Of a stretch of 64,000 nucleotides of DNA, positions 60,054 through 64,000 are shown in pieces. Below the pieces are notes generated by a model, which ran no database searches, was not told the DNA's origin, and saw only the letters and a list, made by a program, of their open reading frames with translations. Position numbers and translations under genes: made by a program. The DNA comes from Lachnospiraceae bacterium. GTDB lineage: Bacteria > Bacillota > Clostridia > Lachnospirales > Lachnospiraceae. Positions within the stretch are counted from its first letter, which is position 1; every line of letters starts with the position of its first letter. The DNA lies in the NCBI GenBank assembly GCA_022791975.1, contig JAAWAC010000053.1, positions 1-64,000 on the forward strand. The letters run 5' to 3'.

Positions 60054-60986
60054 ATGAGATATATAAAGGGAAATATAGACTTTTGGCTGGAGGGACCCTG
60101 TGCCGTCTCTCTCGGCAAGTTTGATGGCCTTCACCGGGGGCATCAGCTGTTGCTTTCCCGCATTGGGCAGAGGCAGGCGGCGGGAATGACTTCTGTGATT
60201 TTTACCTTTGATTTTGGGGGAGCAAAGGGACTGATGCTTAGCCAGGAGCGCAGGCGCATGCTGGAGAGTCAGGGAGTGGATGTGCTTTTGGAGTGCCCCT
60301 TTGTGCCGGAGCTTTCCCATATGGAACCGGAAGCTTTTGTGCGAAAAATTTTAAAGGAACGTTTACAGGCGGCCTATTTGGCGGTGGGAACGGACTTTCA
60401 TTTTGGCTATCAGCGCCGGGGAGATTATCATCTTCTCCAGCAGATGGCTGGGGAATGTGGCTATACGGTGGAGGTAGTGGAGAAGGCTCAATATGGCGGC
60501 CGCGATATCAGTAGCACCTTTATCCGGGAGGAGCTGGAAAAGGGGAATATCGAGCAGGTGAATGCTCTTTTAGGCTATCCCTACAATGTCACCGGGGAGG
60601 TGGTCCACGGCCGGGCAGTGGGGCGGACTCTGGGAACCCCCACCATAAACCTTGTGCCGGAGGAGAGAAAGCTTCTGCCTCCCAACGGAGTCTACGCCAC
60701 GCGGACTCTGGTGGATGGTGAATGGTATGAAGGTATTACCAATATTGGCTCCAAGCCCACAGTAGGTGGCGGGCCCATAAGAGGGGTGGAGACTTATTTA
60801 TTTGGGGTAGATAAGGATTTGTATGGAAAAGAGGTCACGGTTTTCTTCCATTCCTTTGAGCGGCCGGAGCGGCGGTTTGGATCTCTGGAGGAGCTAAAGG
60901 GGCAGCTTAGACAGGACGCGGATTGGGGCCAGCAATGGTTTCGGGAAAATGCATCTTGCCAGAGCGGGGAATTTATATTAAAGTAG
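60054..60986 (+). CDS. ribF: Bifunctional riboflavin kinase/FAD synthetase
   Basis: 310 aa from ATG 60054 (a GTG at 60024 would add 10 residues). FAD synthetase domain: AVSLGKFDGLHRGHQLLL (GxxHxGH motif) and DISSTFIREELEKGNIEQVNALLG. Riboflavin kinase domain: GRAVGRTLGTPTINLVPEERKLLPPNGVYAT and NIGSKPTVGG. It converts riboflavin to FMN and FAD. Last gene of the translation operon, the usual Firmicutes order. Confidence 0.95.
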   Translation: MRYIKGNIDFWLEGPCAVSLGKFDGLHRGHQLLLSRIGQRQAAGMTSVIFTFDFGGAKGLMLSQERRRMLESQGVDVLLECPFVPELSHMEPEAFVRKILKERLQAAYLAVGTDFHFGYQRRGDYHLLQQMAGECGYTVEVVEKAQYGGRDISSTFIREELEKGNIEQVNALLGYPYNVTGEVVHGRAVGRTLGTPTINLVPEERKLLPPNGVYATRTLVDGEWYEGITNIGSKPTVGGGPIRGVETYLFGVDKDLYGKEVTVFFHSFERPERRFGSLEELKGQLRQDADWGQQWFRENASCQSGEFILK

Positions 60987-61065
60987 TAGTATACGTGAGA
61001 TTGCGATAAACGGGCCGGGAGGCATTTGAGAAAAGCCGGCCGAGGGAGAAGCAAAGGAGAAAAGC

Positions 61066-62685
61066 ATGGATGTAAGCATTATTCTGGGACTGATGGGAGG
61101 CCTCGGGCTGTTTCTCTATGGCATGAAGCTTATGAGCGACGGGTTGGAGAAGGCCGCCGGAGCCAGACTGCGGGGAATTCTGGAGTTTTTTACCAAGAAC
61201 CGTCTGGTGGGAACTCTGGTGGGCATTGTATTCTGTGCCATTATACAATCCTCCAGTGCCACCACAGTGATGGTGGTAAGCTTTGTAAATTCCGGATTGA
61301 TGACCCTGTATCAGGCGGCCGGTGTGATTATGGGTGCCAATATTGGTACCACCATCACCTCACAGCTGGTAGCCTTTAACCTGTCAGAGGTGGCGCCGCT
61401 GTTTTTGATGGCCGGTGTGATTATGGTCATGTTCTGCGATAAGCCCATGATAAAAAAGGTGGGGGAAGTGGTTCTGGGCTTCGGCATTCTGTTTATGGGA
61501 TTGTCCACCATGTCCAGCAGTATGTCCAGCTTGCGGGAATCCCCCCTGATAGTGAATGTTCTGGGATCTCTTCGAAATCCTTTACTGGCAGTATTTATGG
61601 GATTTCTGATCACGGCCATTGTGCAGAGTTCCTCTGTGACAGTCAGCATTCTTTTGCTTATGGCTCAGCAGGGACTTCTGGGACTTGGCATCTGCTTCTA
61701 TGTGATTTTGGGCTGTAATATCGGAGCCTGTACGTCGGCTCTTCTGGCAAGCTTAAGCGGAAAAAAGGATGCCAAGCGGGCGGCCCTGATTCATTTCCTC
61801 TTTAATGTGCTTGGCACCATGCTGATGGTGGTGCTGTTGCCTTTCCTGTCCGGCTGGCTGGAGGAGTTTTTCCTGTCCATATCCGGAGGGAATGTGGGCC
61901 GGGCTGTGGCAAACACCCATACGATCTTCAAAGTTTTCCAAGTGATCGTTCTCTTCCCCTTTGCAGGGTTTATTGTGAAGCTTACCTATCTTCTGGTGCC
62001 TGGCAACGAGAAGGACAACGAGAAGGATTTCGAGCTTCTCTATATCGGTTCTAAAAATGTGTTTTCTCCGGCTACAGCTGTGGTGGAGGTGACCAAGGAG
62101 CTGGAGCATATGGGACAGATGGCCTATACCAATTTAAACCGGGCTATGAATGCTTTGATTACGCTGGATGAGGAGGATATTGCAGAGGTTTACCGTGTGG
62201 AGGAATACATCAATTTCCTCAATCATGCCATTACGGATTATCTGGTGAAGATTAACCAGACCACTCTACCAGTGGAGGATGCCAAGAGCATTGGCGGACT
62301 TTTCCATGTGGTAAATGATATTGAGCGCATTGGCGACCATGCGGAGAATGTGGCGGACGCGGCAAAACAGCGGATTGAGGAGAATATCAATATCAGCAAG
62401 GTGGCGGTCCATGAGCTGGGAAGGATTATGGAGCCGGTGAACAATATTCTCCAGTATGCTCTGGACACCTTTTCCAACAATAACCGGGAGCACGTGCAGG
62501 AGATTTTGGACATTGAGGATTCCATCGATCACCTGGAGAAGGAGCTGCAACAGTCCCATGTGGATCGGCTTACCCAGAACCAGTGTACGCCTGCGGCGGG
62601 CATGATTTTCTCTGATGTGGTATCCGGGCTGGAGCGTGTGGCTGACCATGCCACCAACATTGCCTTTGCAATTTTGGAGGAATAA
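61066..62685 (+). CDS. Na/Pi cotransporter family protein with C-terminal PhoU-like domain
   Basis: 539 aa. The transporter part (about 1-310) has two NaPi repeats with QSSSATTVMVVSFVNSG and QSSSVTVSILLLMAQ, and eight or more membrane segments. The cytoplasmic C-terminal part (about 330-535) is PhoU-like: VEEYINFLNHAITDYLVKI and VVNDIERIGDHAENVADAA. It takes up or exports phosphate using the sodium gradient. AAAGGAG lies 7 nt before the ATG. Confidence 0.93.
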   Translation: MDVSIILGLMGGLGLFLYGMKLMSDGLEKAAGARLRGILEFFTKNRLVGTLVGIVFCAIIQSSSATTVMVVSFVNSGLMTLYQAAGVIMGANIGTTITSQLVAFNLSEVAPLFLMAGVIMVMFCDKPMIKKVGEVVLGFGILFMGLSTMSSSMSSLRESPLIVNVLGSLRNPLLAVFMGFLITAIVQSSSVTVSILLLMAQQGLLGLGICFYVILGCNIGACTSALLASLSGKKDAKRAALIHFLFNVLGTMLMVVLLPFLSGWLEEFFLSISGGNVGRAVANTHTIFKVFQVIVLFPFAGFIVKLTYLLVPGNEKDNEKDFELLYIGSKNVFSPATAVVEVTKELEHMGQMAYTNLNRAMNALITLDEEDIAEVYRVEEYINFLNHAITDYLVKINQTTLPVEDAKSIGGLFHVVNDIERIGDHAENVADAAKQRIEENINISKVAVHELGRIMEPVNNILQYALDTFSNNNREHVQEILDIEDSIDHLEKELQQSHVDRLTQNQCTPAAGMIFSDVVSGLERVADHATNIAFAILEE

Positions 62686-63176
62686 TGCTGCGGATTTTTT
62701 ACTATTTGATTGCCTGGCCCCTACTGGGTATACTGCGCCTAATATTCTGGCTGGTAAAGCTTTTGGGGCGTCTGTTATCCCGGATTTTGTCCGGGATTTC
62801 TGGCCATTGGGCCTTTTGGCATGCAGATCTTACAAAAATGGATGGCTGGGAATTTGAGGATTATGCAGCCCGCCTTCTGGAAAAAAATGGGTTTCGACGT
62901 GTACAGGTCACCCGGGGAAGTATGGATCAGGGGGTGGACATTGTGGCTGAGAGAGGCGGACAGGTCTATGCCATTCAGTGTAAGCATTACACAGGAAAGA
63001 TATCCAACAAGGCGGTGCAGGAGGCCTACGCAGGGGCGGAGTTTTACGGTTGTGATGTGCCAGTGGTTCTGACCAGCAGTTATTTTACTGCCTCCGCGGT
63101 GGAGTTGGCTGAATCTATAGGGGTGGAGCTGTGGGACAGGGAGGACTTGCAGTGCATGAGGCGGAGAAGCTTTTGA
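62685..63176 (+). CDS. Membrane-anchored restriction-endonuclease-like (Mrr type) protein
   Basis: 163 aa. Residues 1-35 form a hydrophobic hairpin (YLIAWPLLGILRLIFWLVKLLGRLL, broken by Gly/Pro). Residues about 46-160 are an Mrr-like nuclease: GWEFEDYAARLLEKNGFRRVQVT (with the conserved Glu), QGVDIVAERGGQVYAIQCKHY (D-x-n-QxK active site) and PVVLTSSYFTASAVELAES. Its first base is the last base of the transporter stop (TAATG). No methylase is nearby, so it is not an ordinary restriction gene; substrate unknown. Confidence 0.85.
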   Translation: MLRIFYYLIAWPLLGILRLIFWLVKLLGRLLSRILSGISGHWAFWHADLTKMDGWEFEDYAARLLEKNGFRRVQVTRGSMDQGVDIVAERGGQVYAIQCKHYTGKISNKAVQEAYAGAEFYGCDVPVVLTSSYFTASAVELAESIGVELWDREDLQCMRRRSF

Positions 63177-63252
63177 GTGGGCTTCCCCCGGGGCTTTCTA
63201 AGAAAATATTAAGAAATTTTTAAATAATGACACAAGGATTCGACAAAAGACC

Positions 63253-63281
63253 TTGACAAGCGTGAGAGTTTGTTATAATAT
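63253..63281 (+). promoter_or_regulatory. Promoter of the SH3-domain protein gene
   Basis: TTGACA (63253-63258) is followed at 17 nt by TAATAT (63276-63281), or at 15 nt by TATAAT (63274-63279). A WalR-type box overlaps the expected transcription start. Confidence 0.75.
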
Positions 63282-63297
63282 GTAACAGGAATGTAAC
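63281..63297 (+). promoter_or_regulatory. WalR (YycF) box-like direct repeat
   Basis: TGTAAC (63281-63286), 5 nt and TGTAAC (63292-63297) match the WalR consensus TGTWAH-N5-TGTWAH. The site lies just downstream of the -10, a position more typical of repression than activation. The gene behind it encodes an exported SH3-domain protein, which fits a cell-wall regulon. Confidence 0.6.
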
Positions 63298-63334
63298 AAA
63301 TTCGTAATAAATAAACGTATTGTGGAGGTTTTTT

Positions 63335-64000
63335 ATGTATAGACATTATCGATTGACAGGAGCAGTGATGGGTCTTGCTTTGGCGGCCAGCCTGAATTTG
63401 CCGGTGTATGCGGCAGGAGGCATTGGAGCAGAGCTGGGCGACAATCTGTCTGCGGGGATTGCTGACAGCCTGCCCCAGGAAGAGGTGTCAGTGGAGGATG
63501 TAAAGAAGGTGGCTTCCGAGACCCTCTGGGTGGGAACGCCGCTGGAAGGGTACACCAATATTGCTATCTCCAGTGTGGACGATAATTTGAATATCCGGTC
63601 TGGAGCAGGTACGGATTATAAACTGGTTGGGAAGATGCGCAATGACTCCGCCTGCAATGTGGAGTGGGTAGAGGGAGAATGGGCCTATATCACTTCCGGA
63701 GAGGTGGAGGGCTATGTAAAATCCGAATATCTGGTTACTGGCCAGGAGGCAGTGGACAAGGCTTTGGAGCTGGGCCATACGGTTGCCCATGTAAAGGCAG
63801 ATGCTCTGTATGTGCGCATGGAGCCCAATACAGAGGCCGATTACTGGACCATGGTCCCCTCTGGGGAGGAGCTTCTAGTGATGGAAGAGCTGGGTGATTG
63901 GGTAAAAGTGGATATTGACGGGGAGGAAGGCTACGTGGCCGCCGAGTATGTGGAGGTGAGCAACGAGCTGAAAACTGCCCTTACGATTACAGAGGCATTG
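63335..64000 (+). CDS. Exported protein with SH3b domains, 5' part (probable cell-wall hydrolase)
   Basis: 222 codons, open at the window end. Signal peptide at about 1-27 with likely cleavage after VYAA. Two bacterial SH3 domains follow: about 77-125 (NLNIRSGAGTDYKLVGKMRNDSACNVEW ending YVKSEYL) and about 150-200 (LYVRMEPNTEADYWTMVPSGEELLVME ending YVAAEYV). In clostridia such tandem SH3b domains usually precede an NlpC/P60 or amidase domain, which would lie beyond the window. GGAGG lies 7 nt before the ATG at 63335. Confidence 0.85.
   Translation, partial: MYRHYRLTGAVMGLALAASLNLPVYAAGGIGAELGDNLSAGIADSLPQEEVSVEDVKKVASETLWVGTPLEGYTNIAISSVDDNLNIRSGAGTDYKLVGKMRNDSACNVEWVEGEWAYITSGEVEGYVKSEYLVTGQEAVDKALELGHTVAHVKADALYVRMEPNTEADYWTMVPSGEELLVMEELGDWVKVDIDGEEGYVAAEYVEVSNELKTALTITEAL

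Overview
The window looks like a chromosomal segment of a Gram-positive gut-type clostridium, most likely a Lachnospiraceae member. The evidence is the core operon order rimP-nusA-rnpM-ylxQ-infB-rbfA-nrnA-truB-ribF, clear AGGAGG-type ribosome sites, TTGACA/TATAAT-like promoters, lipoprotein solute-binding proteins and a Gram-positive type IV pilus operon. The genus is inference.

Region 1 (1-1810): a full-length TnpB-like protein whose three RuvC catalytic positions all appear to be replaced while its zinc ribbon is intact. It is followed by about 260 nt of non-coding, hairpin-rich sequence. This resembles the nuclease-dead, RNA-guided TnpB repressors (TldR).

Region 2 (1811-30714): a large plus-strand surface-glycan island. 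It holds two CDP-glycerol-type phosphotransferases, two TagD-like cytidylyltransferase domains (both in fusions), a LicD phosphotransferase, a LicC-like nucleotidyltransferase fused to an aminotransferase, a glycerophosphodiesterase, a fucosyltransferase, GT2/GT4/GT-D glycosyltransferases, three methyltransferases, an SGNH hydrolase and two sugar isomerase-like TIM barrels. The striking feature is one Rossmann-like module (G-x-G-x-x-G strand, acidic residue at the end of strand 2, a later hydrophobic strand) present in 15 proteins of unrelated catalytic class, at the N-terminus, C-terminus or interior. Two copies stand alone behind a membrane anchor, each directly after a transferase that lacks the module. 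Part of the island (about 6460-18300, and again 22600-23620) is very AT-rich, so it is a mosaic.

Region 3 (30794-41073): a minus-strand solute-binding lipoprotein and chemoreceptor pair, then a fucoside-utilisation locus with two GH29 alpha-L-fucosidases, an IclR regulator and a carbohydrate ABC importer. Two promoters here carry similar 17-bp operators.

Region 4 (41174-46257): a transglutaminase-like lipoprotein and a type IV pilus operon (GspF/PilC, pilin-like proteins, PilT). The operon is interrupted by 68-bp tandem repeats ending in a long hairpin.

Region 5 (46451-64000): HtrA protease, a ClpX-type unfoldase, small conserved genes, a PHP phosphoesterase, the rimP-nusA-infB-truB-ribF translation operon with a leader terminator, a Na/Pi cotransporter with an Mrr-like nuclease gene, and the start of an SH3-domain secreted protein behind a promoter with a WalR-type box.
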